Shown here piece by piece: positions 44,370-57,366 of a stretch of 64,000 nucleotides of DNA. This stretch comes from Schistosoma mansoni (lineage: Eukaryota; Platyhelminthes; Trematoda; Strigeidida; Schistosomatidae): NCBI RefSeq assembly GCF_000237925.1, contig NC_031495.1, positions 10,331,852 through 10,395,851 on the forward strand. The letters run 5' to 3'. A model generated the notes under the pieces. That model was not told the origin of the DNA. It did no database searches and was given only the letters and a program-made list of their open reading frames with translations. The position numbers were made by a program, and so were the translations under genes. Numbering within the stretch: position 1 is the stretch's first letter; each line of letters begins with the position of its first letter.

Positions 44370-46288
44370 TTCTTTTATCTTAATAAACGTCGAATATCTC
44401 GGTATACTCAGGGATGGCCGTATTTCTTCTTCTTTTGAACTGTTCAGGGTATATATGACTGAATTACTTGATTGTATAGCTGCCCAAAATGTGCCGTGAC
44501 TTTTCTCCCGATGCCTCTGAATCAGATTACCAGCTTTCCGCCGATGATACAGAGTTGATTGTCTCAGTGTCTGCCCTCCATATGTTAGGACGGGCGGTCG
44601 CAGATGTTTGACAGGCCATCTCAGCCATGAATTTGATTAGGTTTTAAACTCTTTTATAGTCGGTATGTACTGTGAACAATTGACAGTATTCAGTTTTATT
44701 CTTTCAGTTGTTAACTTCTTTAAGTGATTTATTCGAAATAAGGTTTCATTTCTGAATAAAGGATACATTTTTCTGCCATAGCACGTGTTCGTTGTCTTTT
44801 GCTGAGAATACTTATTCTTGATATATTGCTATGTGGTAAAAAATAATTGTGGACATAAAATTATCGTAACTTACTCGTAATAAGTGCACACTAGGAAACC
44901 AGTAAGTCGGAGATTTCCAGTGAAATTATTATCTGACCAATGTTAAACCACCACTGACAACCGTAAAGCACTGGACTGTTGTTTCGTCCTAGTGTGTGAC
45001 TTTATAGTACATCGCACTTCCGGAGTAATGGATGTGCATAGAAGAAATATTTAGACAGCTTTAGATGACAAAAGGTAAGTCCTCACCAAATATTATACCC
45101 TTACATGTAGCTTTTACTTAGTAAATAGGCGAAAAGCTGCCAGAAATTACTCTTATATTGAACGGTGAGAAAGGATGGCTATCTTGAAGTCATAAATGAG
45201 TATGCCGGACGATAGATGATACTACTGTCTTGAGTACAATACCATATTCCTCTGAAACTTTATCTAAGCTGACGTTTGGACAACATGTTGGGCACTTATA
45301 TCTTGCAGTCCAACAAACTAAAAGTAGGTGTCAAAAACCGTAAACTCGTATACAACAGCTGGAACTTCTACAACAACAAAAATTATATTTACGGAAACGC
45401 CTATGTGCCTATCGTTTATGACACAATCTGGTTTCAGCAATCACATTGATCTGTTGAAATAGTTTGCTAACTTTTCACGACCACATTCTAGGCAAGATAA
45501 CTTAGATCGCAGTTCAGTACACTACGTCATCAACACGGGACCTTCTACCTTCGCTCTCCCAAGATATATTGACGTTAATTCCCCACCTTGACTACAAGGC
45601 ATGTTGATTCATTAATCCTACACTTCTTGGCAGGCAAACCCCCAATTATGGATTTACCTAGGAATATTTGGAAGACAAAATACCGCTTTTTGGCAGGTCG
45701 TGGACTGTTAATAATTAATGGAATTCTTAGGCACACGATGAGCAAGCACAACAGAAGATGAGTGAGTAAAATGTGGGATAATGTATATGCATTCTGTGAG
45801 TGTTATTCAATACGTAAGTAAAACTATTAGTTAGCTTTGTTTACAATCTATGATGGAGGGAATAAATATTGAGATGGAGACATGTGCTCTATCATACTGA
45901 CACATTCGTATACACAGTGGACTAAATGTCTAATTCGTGGTATATAAGTAATAAGAATATGATAGGAACTTCTTGGCCTCTCTTTTATGACATGGAGAAT
46001 TAAGTCGCATAAATAAACTAATAATGGCTTAATATTGACGTCTCGACCGTAAACGCCTCGCTATTACGAAAGAAGAATCTGACAAGATGTTAAATCGTTT
46101 ATCATGCAACCTTCCAGCATATCGTGAACCTTACTATTTCATATGTTCCGAAGGAAGTACTACAGTGACATTACAGATTCCTCCAAACAGGAGTCCGCTA
46201 GTTTACTCTCATGAGTTCATCAATAAAAAACCCTATATCCGTATTTTTTGAAAGTTGATCTCATTGAGGTATGCTGTCATATCCTGAT
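44370..46288. other. Intergenic, largely unrecognised
   Basis: No conserved domain seen apart from the small open frame at 44489-44611. Confidence 0.4.
44489..44611 (+). CDS. Small open frame of unknown nature (40 residues)
   Basis: ATG 44489 to TGA 44611 encodes an acidic N-terminus (MCRDFSPDASESDYQLSADD) and a hydrophobic end. A pyrimidine-rich tract ending in AG lies about 45 nt upstream and an AATAAA about 145 nt downstream (44755-44760). No family is recognised and it may be chance. Confidence 0.2.
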   Translation: MCRDFSPDASESDYQLSADDTELIVSVSALHMLGRAVADV

Positions 46289-46717
46289 TCATTCCGACGA
46301 CATTCCGAAAACCGTCGTTACCAATTTATTTAGATCACATGGACTTGTCTGTATACCTTTCCACCTGAAATTGTTGGTTGTTTTCAAGAAAGCTACAGTT
46401 TTGCATACGTCCAAGATGCTTTGAGATTCGTCAGTCGTGCCATGGTAGTACGGCAAAACTTCAGTGCCGATTTGGAATATTTCATTGTAATTGTTATTCA
46501 AAGTTAGGTCGTCTTGTTTTATTACTTTTGAAAATAGTAACATTTTTGGGAACGTTATTAAAGCGCAAGGTGATTGATACGTCGTTTTTTCTCCCAGTTG
46601 TCCCCTTTCTGAAGTAATGATTTCTTTGGCTCTTTTGAATAAAGCTGGGGGTAGAGAAAGTTTAGAGCCAGACGGATGCACAGAGCCGAAATCTGTAAAC
46701 AGATTTGGATGTATCAA
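46289..46717 (-). CDS. Unassigned open frame, 142 residues
   Basis: An uninterrupted minus-strand frame, long for this AT-rich region, from ATG 46717. The composition looks protein-like (LFTDFGSVHPSGSKLSLPPA near the start), but I see no domain, membrane segment or related copy in the window. It could be an exon, part of an old retroelement or chance. The plus strand carries shorter overlapping frames with no better claim. Confidence 0.25.
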   Translation of the reverse strand: MIHPNLFTDFGSVHPSGSKLSLPPALFKRAKEIITSERGQLGEKTTYQSPCALITFPKMLLFSKVIKQDDLTLNNNYNEIFQIGTEVLPYYHGTTDESQSILDVCKTVAFLKTTNNFRWKGIQTSPCDLNKLVTTVFGMSSE

Positions 46718-47099
46718 TTATTTGCGTGTACTTATCAAAGATAGTGGAAGTGCGATATATCTGTGGGTGGTTGATACTTTTTATTACATAAATCTAGGTT
46801 TTAGGTGGTCCGTAAGAAAGTCCATCAAGGCTCATAAAGAGTTCTGGTAATACTTGACAAATCCCGTTAGGATCTCGAAACAGAGTTGTTGATCGTTCAA
46901 ATCTTCTGCGGTATCATCGTTACTGATGAGTTTGGCAGTTTGTCTTAAAGCAAACTGTACTATATAAAAAAAATGATGACGTATTGATTTTACTGCTTAT
47001 GGTTAGTAGTCTAGATGTTGTTTCCTAGTCTGTAGAGATAGTCGTGGATTACAACTTGGAAATGAAATACAACTTACTATTTTGTATAAAACAGGTTCT

Positions 47100-48480
47100 T
47101 TATTATTCAACGACGCCATAAACTTTCTAAGGAGATATATCTGCATCAACTTGTTTAGTAAAAGGTGGAATACTATCCCAATGATCGATGTGTGAAGCTC
47201 TTCTTGATATTTTTCACTCGTATCTTATCCGTGGTATTCACGATTCAGAAAATGCATAGGGGACATTCAATAAAGTGTTGTGTACATCTTTAAAAAGTGT
47301 AAGCTTAACCCCTTTGATCATTAAACTTTTTACTATGAAACCCATAAGCATTTTTTGATATAAAAATGATACATTAAGTATATTCTGCAAATTTTAGATT
47401 TTTGTGCAATCAACAACTGGACCGGATGTCAGGTTAAGTGTCTAGATACGAAATTTAGGTACAGTGGTTGTTTACGGCGGGACTTCGTAAAATGCGTGAT
47501 CTCTTACCTGCGGCTAGGTGGTAACTGCCAATTTTTATTCCAGATGGACAGGTTGTCGATGTCACGCTGAAACTAAGAAATCCTCTAACGTACAGCTCCG
47601 AACCTAACTTGTATACTATGGTTAGTTTATCAGTATACATGTATGATCTTTTACAATCGACTGGTCACTATGTGGTGACCACCGTCATATCCGCCAGGTC
47701 TTTCTTGGTGCAAACTGAATTTTACTGGTCAGGTTGCAATGTGATAACCAGTCTAGATGACTATGTTGAAGGTTAGGGGTGGTTGAAGCACGATTTTATT
47801 CTATCGATTGAGTTGCTGAACTACAAAAGACTTGAAACACATGACATCGATCAATACCCAGTGATTGGTCATTTGTAGATATATCTCATTCCTATCGGAG
47901 GTCAGTTGCGACCCAGATAATGCAGTGACAACGTCTTCGACTGTGAAGCTGGATGACATGAGATAATAAAATCCGTTCCCTCACGACTACAAGTACACCT
48001 TAAGAACGAGTGTCTGGTGGCACGAAATTCAGGTCTGAGGTTTCTTGTCGACTACTTCTAACTATCATCTTACAAGTACAATCTCCTGATATCACAGTTT
48101 GACATATGTCTTTTATATACGTGAGAAAACGAGTGGACGTATTGTACTTCTTTTGACAATTCTATTAGTTCTTGATCACGGTGTTGAGACATTTGCTGTA
48201 CTTTACTAAATACCTATGTTAGTTTAGGAAGGGAGAAAACCGTGAATGCAAAGTAATGATGATTCCGAATGAATTCAAACTGGCAAGAGGATTTTAGTGT
48301 GAAACCTTGTTAAACGCTTTCTGAAGTCGAGGAACAGACTTGATATAGGAGCCTGGTGTCTCGTATTGGCTCATATAATTCAGGCGGTCTATAATGCTGT
48401 CCTAGTCCTCGAAAGCCCATGCTCCGAAGTGGAGGTTAGACTGTAACAGCTTTAGTTTTGTGGTTAACTGCTGAATGAAA
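47100..48480 (-). mobile_element. Very worn CR1-like relic
   Basis: 47105-47540 aligns on the minus strand with the C-terminal part of the element at 55323-55960 (the blocks around 'cataaa.ttctaaggag' and 'ttttagatttttgtgcaatc'). Near 48300-48350 a stretch resembling an (F/L)DFxKAFNK block suggests an earlier polymerase region. No frame survives. Confidence 0.5.
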
Positions 48481-49659
48481 ATATCTTAGTAGCGTCAAAG
48501 TATTACAAACAAGACGCTCATATACTTCCTTATTTTTGTATGCATTATGTTTCTTTTTATCTAACACCGCATATCAAAATTTTTACGCTTGAAAATCAAG
48601 ACTTCAGATCCCGATTTCAGTAAAAGCTTGCCATAACCACTAGTCTGAGTTGTTGTAGTGCTGTTAGTGCACAACCCCACGGTCTTTGAAACTGAACGTA
48701 TTCCGTTGTATTCTAATATTGAATATTATTCATAGATCACTAGCTCGATCAATACTACTAGCTGATCATCTGTATCTATAATTAGCTATGATGGCTCATT
48801 AACAAGCTTCAGTGGCATTTGCATGCTCTGATGAAAGACAACAGTATTGCGTAGACTTGCGATGAGTTTAGACTATGATATTTCGGCAATATTAAGCTTA
48901 CTTAAGATTGTTCATACGGTGTGAGCTACGTATTTATCGGAACTCTTGGATTTGCACTGAATCAACCGAGTGACAGGGTCAACTGCAACATGCACATCCA
49001 AAAGTTAGTTGCAATACTGCGAGTTTAATCTGCGTTCTTTTCGAAATATACCGTTTGTCACAAATGGTCTTTTATACGTCAAATCCACTGGATGATCGAA
49101 ATTCTGAAAATAATACGGACGAGTCTTACTATTTTGCTGGATAATTTACCATGTTTCTGGTTCTTCGTAACATGTACAAATTCTCTTTGGGACTTGTCAA
49201 ATCTTTTATTTTATATAAACGTCACTCACAAACCCATTTTTGACACAAGATATATTTATCAGAGTAGTACGACAATACATATTCATGGTAACTACCAGAC
49301 CGGAATCGGTGAATCCCTTTTTGAGCACGCAAAATAGTTTCGGCTTTATATTCTTTGGATTCGTCGTAGGAGTGAACCTCCCAGTAGATCGGTAAGATTA
49401 TCCTTAACATAAATTTCAGATACATATCTACTTACACATATAATATCGCACAGTATTTATGTTAGATTTGTTTACATCTATATCATCTTAATATATGTCA
49501 TATGTCACATCTCAGATCCAGTGCAGAGTGAATGGTTGAAACTGAGCCCAAATTGTCGTCGGGATGAATATACACAGTTATAACTACGAAAGCTCGACTC
49601 CTATAATTTGGTTATAATGGCTCTGAGTTGTGATTTTCTTAACAAATGCATCATCCACA
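48481..49659. other. Intergenic, nothing recognised
   Basis: AT-rich; opposing short frames at 49092-49425 lack motifs. Confidence 0.45.
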
Positions 49660-51220
49660 GGACCTAACGTTAAGCTGGGGGAATTTGACACCGAGACTTG
49701 TTCTCTGTCTCTTCATTTAACTCTCAAGGAAGCCTGAGACCTTATTTGAGTCTCCTATTATCACAACCATACACCATCATAGGACGTGAAAAGACAAACC
49801 GTCTGTCTTTGCCAAATGGTCCAAGAATGTCGAAGCCTTTCTAAAGGGAAATATCAAGTGGCTGGTCACCAACATAGTTCTTACGTCAACCCCGAGCCCT
49901 AATGGGTGACAACAACATGAGTACGACAGTCCTAAAACAAGAATGTATGATAAAGAGAGACAAGTAGGGTACATAGATGTTTTGTTTATTGCCAGTCCGG
50001 GTTTGATATCATACAAATAACATATGAGAGCAGTGTGAAAACACCTGTAGCAAATCAGTATGAAACTACATCGAAGTAATTGCGTCTTCAAAGTCAAAAC
50101 TTTGAAATTTCTCGGATGCACAATAGGCTAATAAGGGACCACTGTGATCAGAGAAGAAATGGACATCACTAGGTAAACATTCATATCATATTCGCTAACC
50201 CAACTCAGGAGTCTTCTAGGTTTCACTACGTTATATCCCCTATTCATCTCTGGCTGCACACAACTAATGCGACCATTGACAGATTCCCTCAATAGAAAAC
50301 CAAAGGACTTTAAGTTGACTTTTGAAACTGCTTACACCAATAATCAGCTAAAAAGTAAACTAGCCAAAGTATCTGCGTCAAAATATATGAATTCTGATTT
50401 CCCACTCACTTCGATGGTAGGTGCTTCAGACAAAGCAGTACAGATGTCTATAACGGACAGGTTACAAGTGCCTGGCAACCGATCGCGTTGTTTTCTAAAA
50501 TACTCACCTCAAAAAAGACGAGATATCCCACGTTCTGTTTTGCGCTAGCCAATGAATTAAAAGCTAAAAGCGATTAGTTCACTCCTAGAGAGATCCGAAA
50601 ACTTGACTTTACATAGCAGCTCACCAGTGGTATACTACATGTCAAAGTTTAGGACAACCAGGCGGAAAATGCATTATCCCAGCTAGAAATGAAGATAAGT
50701 CAACGATCGACCGTAAGTTTCAAAGCGCTATAAGAGTCAGAAAGAAGACCAAGAATCGCAAAACCTATTTGCAACAAAGAACTATAGTTTCAAACTAAAC
50801 AGCAACCATCACTTGTAGAAAGTAGTTTGATATTTTGTGACACAACTAAGGCGATGCCTCGATCCTTCGTCCACCAAAATATGCGAAACTAACTAGTTAC
50901 TAATTTTTGTACTACCAAAATAATTAATGATAGATATATGTTCAACTTTACAAAAAGATGAACAGAAGTGGGTTAAAGAGTGTTCAACATGCAAACAAAC
51001 GTTAAGCGTCATGTAGATCCAACTGAGTCTTTTCACAGCCAGATTCACTTCGGTGCATGTTCATATCGATCTCGTAGGTCCATTACCGCGTTTCGAGGTT
51101 TTAAGTAGCCGTACTAATAACTGATATCACAGCTGAAATAGTGATTAAGGCTTTCATTCAGGGATGGGTAACTGTATTCGCAACATCCATTGGAATAATG
51201 GCTAAAAATTAAGAGTTTTT
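49660..51220 (+). mobile_element. Degenerate gypsy element (gag, polymerase, integrase traces)
   Basis: 49720-49960 aligns with the plus-strand gag at 24240-24465. 50080-50560 retains polymerase-end and RNase H sequence: FLGCTIG, LLGFTTLYPLFISGCTQLMR, LTDSLNRKPKDFKLTFE and SLMVGASDKAVQMS-like blocks. 50990-51190 retains integrase pieces (NVKRHVDPTESFHSQIHFG; ITDITAEIVIKAFIQGWVT). Many stops and large deletions. It probably belongs to the same CsRn1-clade family as the element at 23560. Confidence 0.75.
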
Positions 51221-51909
51221 GAATTATAGTACAAACTAAAAACATCGAAAACAACGCAATTCAACCAAGAAGTATTAGATGAGCACGGATGAATGTACGG
51301 TAATTGGAATTCAAAATTAGGCAGTCATCAAGTACAAAGGAATCACTAGTTCATACAAACACCATCGCGAGCCGGATTTAAAGCTGACCTATTCAACAAC
51401 TTGACTTAGCCTATGGCTCTTCTGGGGTTAATGTCGGTCCGAAGCCCTAATAAAGAGGCAGAGTTGCGCGTGGGGTCAGAAACCACATTTCGTAGAAAAC
51501 AACCTTGCTAAAAATGCAACCAGAATAAACAAATTAAACCATTTAAACTGTGGCCCCTCAGTTGAAGTATCTCTATTTAGAAGAGTTATGATACCTCATG
51601 ATTAAGGCGGGGATTTTTCGAAAGTCAGAAGGTCAACGTCCCTTACAACAACCAGAGCGACGATTAATATAGGTACATGGAATTCTTCATTCATACTATT
51701 CGAACTGGACACGTGAGCAGTCATCATGAAAGGCAAACACACAGCTCTCATTAGTTCTTCTAAGCCGTTAAACCCATGTTGTTTGCTAAGAAATCAGACA
51801 GAAAGTACGGACTATTATATCCATCCCATCATGCATGATTAAGTCATTCATGATGATCAAACGGTTAACTGTGAGTAAACGATCTTTTAACAATGAAAAT
51901 ATATCTCAC
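51221..51909. other. Nothing recognised
   Basis: Possibly the worn 3' part of the gypsy relic and then intron or intergenic sequence. Confidence 0.4.
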
Positions 51910-52113
51910 CCGATCAATATTAGTTGCATCAGCCAAAATAATCTTAGTAGCATAAACGCCAAGTTCAAGTAAACCATTGCTGTCGTTTAACACAAAATTC
52001 AACCCATGTTTAAGTACTGACGACGTCTGGTCAATTCTCTGTTGAAAGGTAGGACCGATGATAGCGGCACTACTACTCGAAATTTGTGCCCTATCATTGG
52101 ACACAGGAACACA
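51910..52113 (-). CDS. Putative internal exon of an unidentified gene
   Basis: On the minus strand a pyrimidine-rich tract and AG (52115-52114) precede a 204-nt open frame that ends at a good donor (GTGAGA from 51909). The 68 residues read like a folded domain (FQQRIDQTSSVLKHGLNFVL, then LNDSNGLLELGVYATKIILA), with balanced composition and no repeat relatives. Both ends are in the same phase. I do not recognise the family, and neighbouring exons were not found. Confidence 0.4.
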
Positions 52114-53344
52114 CTCACAGATATAGAAAACAAATTATGCAGTCCCTAAATACACGTTACAAACAAAATATCAGGTACAGGACAACAGACTGATTAATAT
52201 CAGTCACATTACTACATGTTCAGTTAAGAACTTGATAATGGATAAAATATATGACTGGTGTAATGATTTAATGCCTGATCAGAGTACCTCAGCATGAATT
52301 CTCAAAAACCAGGTCATACGTTTGATAGGTAATAGATTTTCTTGACAAGGTTAATCGAAATCTTTTTCAAACGAAATAACGAAATGTACTATACATCAGC
52401 ATAAATACATCTCATGATAATGTACCGCACAACCTGCCGATAAAAAGACTGCAATCTATGGGAACTACTCACTCCATTGATCTCACCACTGAATACTGAT
52501 ATTATATGTATAATAATTAACTTCTATCTGATAAGTCGTATGTGGTAGGAGTGCGACAATATTGTAATTATAGCGTACCTAAAACTAAGACGGTAGATTA
52601 CTTAATATCCGGAAGCAGTATTTTAAACTATATATCCCATGGAGATGATTTTGGATAAATCTAATACTACTATAACTCTACAAATAAGCTTCAATTTCAT
52701 GTATTATAACCTATTCTGAAAACGAACGTTCACATGACTTTGTGAATGAGGTCCTCGAAGACGACACAGAAAAAAATATAACAAAAGCCATGGTGTTGTT
52801 TAATATTTATTTCATTTATTTGCGTCTTCACGTTTAGTTAGTAGACTATTTATGTATATAAAAGCACACTATTTTTAAGTTATTTCATTTTACTCGTCTA
52901 AATCTATCTACTTACATCTGTGAACATATCACGGTTGTGTATTTCAGCTTTCCGGATGAAAAAATAAAGCAAATGTGGCAAATGCCCGGGATTGAAGTAA
53001 AGATCTCATCAAGCATTACCCCCATAAAATCCAATATCTGCCTACCAGATGAATGTGGAGCAGCTAACAAGTCCCCGAAATGAACAGCCCTTCCTGGTCT
53101 CATCAGTTTGACTGTACATGACCCCCAAACTAAAAGCTCTCAGCCAAGCATTAGCTTCAGATCACAATTCAGTAAGCCATGTTGCTTATCTACACAATTA
53201 GTTAGACTATATTCCATATAATACGGCACATTGATCTTTAATCTAAATTAAAGTTCATATCCCGTCACTTTTAACTTTTACTTCCATTAAAATCGGGATC
53301 TTTGTGTAAAAATAGATTAACCACAATGGCATTTTCGCAGTCCA
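52114..53344. other. Nothing recognised
   Basis: AT-rich; a 63-residue minus frame at 52912-53103 has no motif. Confidence 0.4.
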
Positions 53345-53595
53345 TTGTAGCGGTAAATATATCCCCAAAATCAATAGCTCTGTAAGGGTTCGACATTGGA
53401 TGCTGACCACATTAGTTTTATCGAACTCACCTAGCTGGAGGCGCTCAGTCATACATCCGCACCAGATCACGGTTTGGAACGGCGTGCTCAACGTCTCCTC
53501 CGATCACTAACCAGTTTAGATCAGTCACTTCGCGATATATTGATAATCTATCAAATATATCTTCCAACCTCCTCGCTTCCGACTTTTGATTTCAC
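53345..53595 (-). repeat. R1 interspersed repeat, diverged copy
   Basis: On the minus strand it contains the R1 core: GGTCAGCATCCAATGTCGAA and CTATTGATTTTGGGGA, preceded by the 'gatctggt.cggatg.atgac' and 'ggaagatatatttgat' blocks. It is clearly older than copies 1-3. Confidence 0.75.
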
Positions 53596-54003
53596 TGGGT
53601 GGGCGTGATTGAATTACAGAAGGTGCTACTGATAAAGTGTTGTCAAATTATAATACCTGTGGTATCTTCACCACGTATCTATTATCTATGCTCTGAAAAG
53701 TCTATACATCAAATGAGCATAAACGATACAGTCTTCACTGCGGTGGGTTACTCAGTTAGTTTGATATTTTATAATGCGAAGCGGTCATAAAACTAGGAAG
53801 AATAACACTTCTCAAATATGAATGTAAATAATATTAGTGAGACTGGCATTATCAATATGATAATCGGCGTGCTTTGTGGAGGTTGCGTTACGTCGTGCGA
53901 CTGATTTTCGAGGATAGATCCACGTAAAGTTGAGAACAACTAGAAACCGAAAACCTTTACTTTTCTGGAACATCCAAGGCACTAATTATGACACAGGATG
54001 AAG
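53596..54003. other. Nothing recognised
   Basis: Probably intron or intergenic sequence upstream of the candidate exon at 54004. Confidence 0.4.
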
Positions 54004-54617
54004 TCACCCACATGTGTTTGCGGTGGCATACCTTGAAGAGGCTGAAAAAGAGAGAGAGCGAGAAGCAAAGCAGTCAGTGTTCATGCTTACTGAAGTTGAG
54101 TCATTTGTGGAGGAATATTTAAGGTATAACTACTTAATCTAACTCTGTTTTGTTAAGATACTTTTCAGGGAAGATCGTTCTAATAAATTTAAGAAAATAA
54201 GGTATGAGTGAATAAAGAACTGTATAAATGGAGTTGGTTTAAAAATAAGCTGAAAAGTAGGATTACGTGTAGTTTTGAAATATTATATTGAAAACAGTAT
54301 TTTGATACACAAATAGCCATCTCCCAATTTTTTCGAAGCTATTTTAGCACATTTTTATTTTTATTGATCTTATAGGGTAATGAGAAGGCTTCGTTTTTGG
54401 TAGATTGTCTAGTTTTGCTTGTAATAGGATTTTTCAGTAGGAAAAGAAACCCATTCAGTGCTACAGACATGATTTAAAGAGGCATTTCGTATAATAAATT
54501 AGCATGAATACCATTGGTTCGTGGTATCTCACTATACCATATGCGGCCATAATTTAACGTGTTCTTTCCTACAGACGTCGCTGGACTGATGTTATCTCCC
54601 CGCCATCATGTTTGCTG
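54004..54617 (+). CDS. Putative pair of exons of an unidentified gene
   Basis: Exon 54004-54123 reads HPHVFAVAYLEEAEKERE... with a charged, probably helical stretch and FMLTEVESFVEEYL, then a donor (AAG|GTATAA). Exon 54575-54617 follows a strong acceptor (TTCTTTCCTACAG) and continues in frame as RRWTDVISPPSCLL to a strong donor (CTG|GTAAGC). The reading phase fits across the 451-bp intron. Composition is unlike the surrounding repeats. The acceptor of the first exon is weak, so its start is uncertain. Further exons and the family are unknown. Confidence 0.45.
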
Positions 54618-55322
54618 GTAAGCAATGCTGCCCACCCTCTTTTTGTGATGTAAGGCTTTCTTACTCTTGTGGTTTGTGTGATTATTGCTTTGATCCAAGC
54701 TCTTGTTGGAACACACTATCTCTACCAGTCCTATGTTACAAGCGAATCAGATTGTTAAAGATTCTGTATCGTGGGTTAGATATCCATTTAGTATATGACG
54801 ATGTTATGAAGATAACTAATGGCGTAAGTTATAAAACACAGGTCAGATTATATGTTCTATAGAGATGGTAAGGATAGTTAACAAGTCAAAGAATAAACAA
54901 GAGTTTAGAATTGTAAAACTTTTAGAGTGAGAAAACTAATCATTGAGCGACTCACAAGAAGTTGGGACATTATGATCGGTCATAGTTGATCAGCGTCCAT
55001 GAGATTAGTGAGTTATCTGTCTACTTGTAATGGCGAAAAAGGAAATGACACATAGGAAGCACAATGTAATCTTAAGCATTAGAGAAATTCGGAATATGAT
55101 AGTGAGGGTTAGGAACATAAGAGCATAACTAATAATCAATGAATTGTGGGAGAGTGCAAACGATGTGTTTTATCATTTGGTTATATTCACATTAATGGCA
55201 ATGAAATCAGTTATATTCATGATCGGTCTAGATATTAGGCGGTCCATGATAAAGTGCTTCGTTGACGGGCGATAGTTTAGGGAATAGTTGATGAAGCTTT
55301 TTAGAGTCAAGTAACAGGGCTA
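54618..55322. other. Nothing recognised
   Basis: AT-rich sequence; a continuation exon of the candidate gene could lie here, but I cannot place it. Confidence 0.4.
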
Positions 55323-56125
55323 TTAGTCATTTGAACTTGGTGATAGTGTTGCACTTACGGATAGGTATTGGCAGCCTGTTCCATAATAAACTATTTCGCA
55401 CTGTAAAAACCCGCAATGCATTGATTTTTGGTGTTTTATAGCAAGCAGTGTATATGCGTTGTTTTTGATTATGTTCGGGCGGGAGATTAGAGATGAGAAG
55501 CCATATATAGCTTTGTAGGGAAATATTAGACCGTTCTTTACGCGACGGTGCCATAAAGGTTCTAAGGAGAGGTGCTTACATCCATTTATGTATTCCAGAA
55601 TGGAGTCACATCCTAGCAGTCGGCGTGTGAAGCGTCTTTGAACATCCACTTTTATCTTGTCCGTGATATTCATGTTTGAGAAGACAAAAGATCAATATTC
55701 AAGGGAGGGTCGGACACGTATTTTGTAAGGGGTGAAGAAATTTTCTGCTATGAAACCAATTAGCCATCTAGATTTAGGAGTAATTAAGGAGGCATGTTCT
55801 TCAAATTTTAGGCTTCCTGTGTAATTAGTAGCTAGATCGTGCACTGATTTAAGTGTTTGAACTTTACTTTCATCTGATCAAAGTTGCAGTTCATAGGGGT
55901 GTTTTCCGAAATGCCCGATCTCACACATGTTGAGGTTAAATGTTAATCGCCATTTTTCGCCCCAGGTTATTGAGATCACTTTGAATCTGGGATACACCTT
56001 CACTTACAGCTTCGGGCTTAAATTTGTATGTTATTTTGAGATCATCAGCGTATAGATATGGTCTCCCAAATTTTATGATGTTACGTTTATCGTTTCTCAC
56101 GGCAGCGAAGACACTACTGAGTTAT
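55323..56125 (-). mobile_element. CR1-like element C, C-terminal half of reverse transcriptase
   Basis: On the minus strand GRPYLYADDLKITYKFK (about 56080-56030) holds an intact polymerase box and is followed by a broken linker. Then comes the C-terminal region VQRRFTRRLLG, HLSLEPLWHRRVKNGLI, YGFSS and a WNRLP-like end. It is 5'-truncated with frameshifts near 55675 and 55900. It forms a family with the relic at 47100-48480 and differs from the element at 16880. Confidence 0.78.
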
Positions 56126-57366
56126 TTCGACCTGTAAGTTGCACCTAGCATGTTGACAGATGTTTCTGAACCCTGGAAAAAATTTGAAAAAGGGAATTTC
56201 TGATGTGCAGACCTAGCCGATCAACCAATGCTGAATGACATCTCCATTGGTATAAAATAAGGACATGGTTTGATACCGGAAATATCGAGAATGTGGCTGA
56301 GGAGCTTCTGTTATTGTTGACTGCATCATACGTTTGTCTAGCGAGACCTTAGACGGCTGGTGACAAGGCCATTGTATACACTCACACTCGCCAGCAATAT
56401 CAGTTTATCTCACCGTATTAGTGCAAATATGAAGCAAAACATTCAGCATTCCGTGAATAGTTTACTATACATAAACTTTATCAAAAACTATGGTTGCAAT
56501 ATAACTTGCTGTTGTTCTGCAAACAAGGCATTTTTATAGATCAGGAACCTGGTATTTATGGTCTACATACATCTGTGATATCTGAGCACGTGGTTAACAA
56601 GCGAAAATCTGTTTTCAGTAGCGGTAATCCATCAAAAGATTAACTGTGAACCTAATTGTTATTAGACCTATCAAGAATAGTGTGTAATACAAGAAAACAG
56701 AACTCCTGTTAAGAATCCTTGTCATGTAGCTATCAACTTTCTGAATGTCAATGTGTTATAAGAACCTCCAAATGTGCGGAACATACTGTTGCTGTCCAGA
56801 TCAATAAATTGCATGTTGAAAAGAAACTGAACTGATCGTCCAGGAAAATTAACAGTCATGCTGCTATCTTCCACGATGCTGATGACTGACTAACTAGCAG
56901 CCTGAAAATTTTCAGTAATTGCAACACTAACGGATAAAAACACCGGACATGTATTTAAAAGCAACATACATATACCTCGAACGTTCACTACGACTTCCTT
57001 TACGTCAATGAATATAATGAGTGTACGTCGGCTGCATTTTTGAGATTTATGCTTTATATACTCATTGAAAATCTTTAAAGCCAAACTCCAATTCTGTCCG
57101 ACCGAAGAAACTTTGATCGAGCAATCCCAGTTAAAATATAACGTTCAGGTCTACAGAAGCCGTGTTGGAAATAGCTTATGCATTGGTACCGTGGTGCATG
57201 CTATAAATGTCAACATAAGTAGTATGTGGCACGAATCAGAAATATGATTCTTGGCAACAGAAGATAGGAAGTTGGAATCGAGGAGAACGGGAGAATAGAG
57301 TAATTGGTATGGCAATGAAGGAAAAATGCATTATGTGACAGCAGATGGAGGCTTTGCAAATGGAGT
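56126..57366. other. Nothing recognised
   Basis: Opposing 60-residue frames at 56890-57247 carry no motif. Confidence 0.4.
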
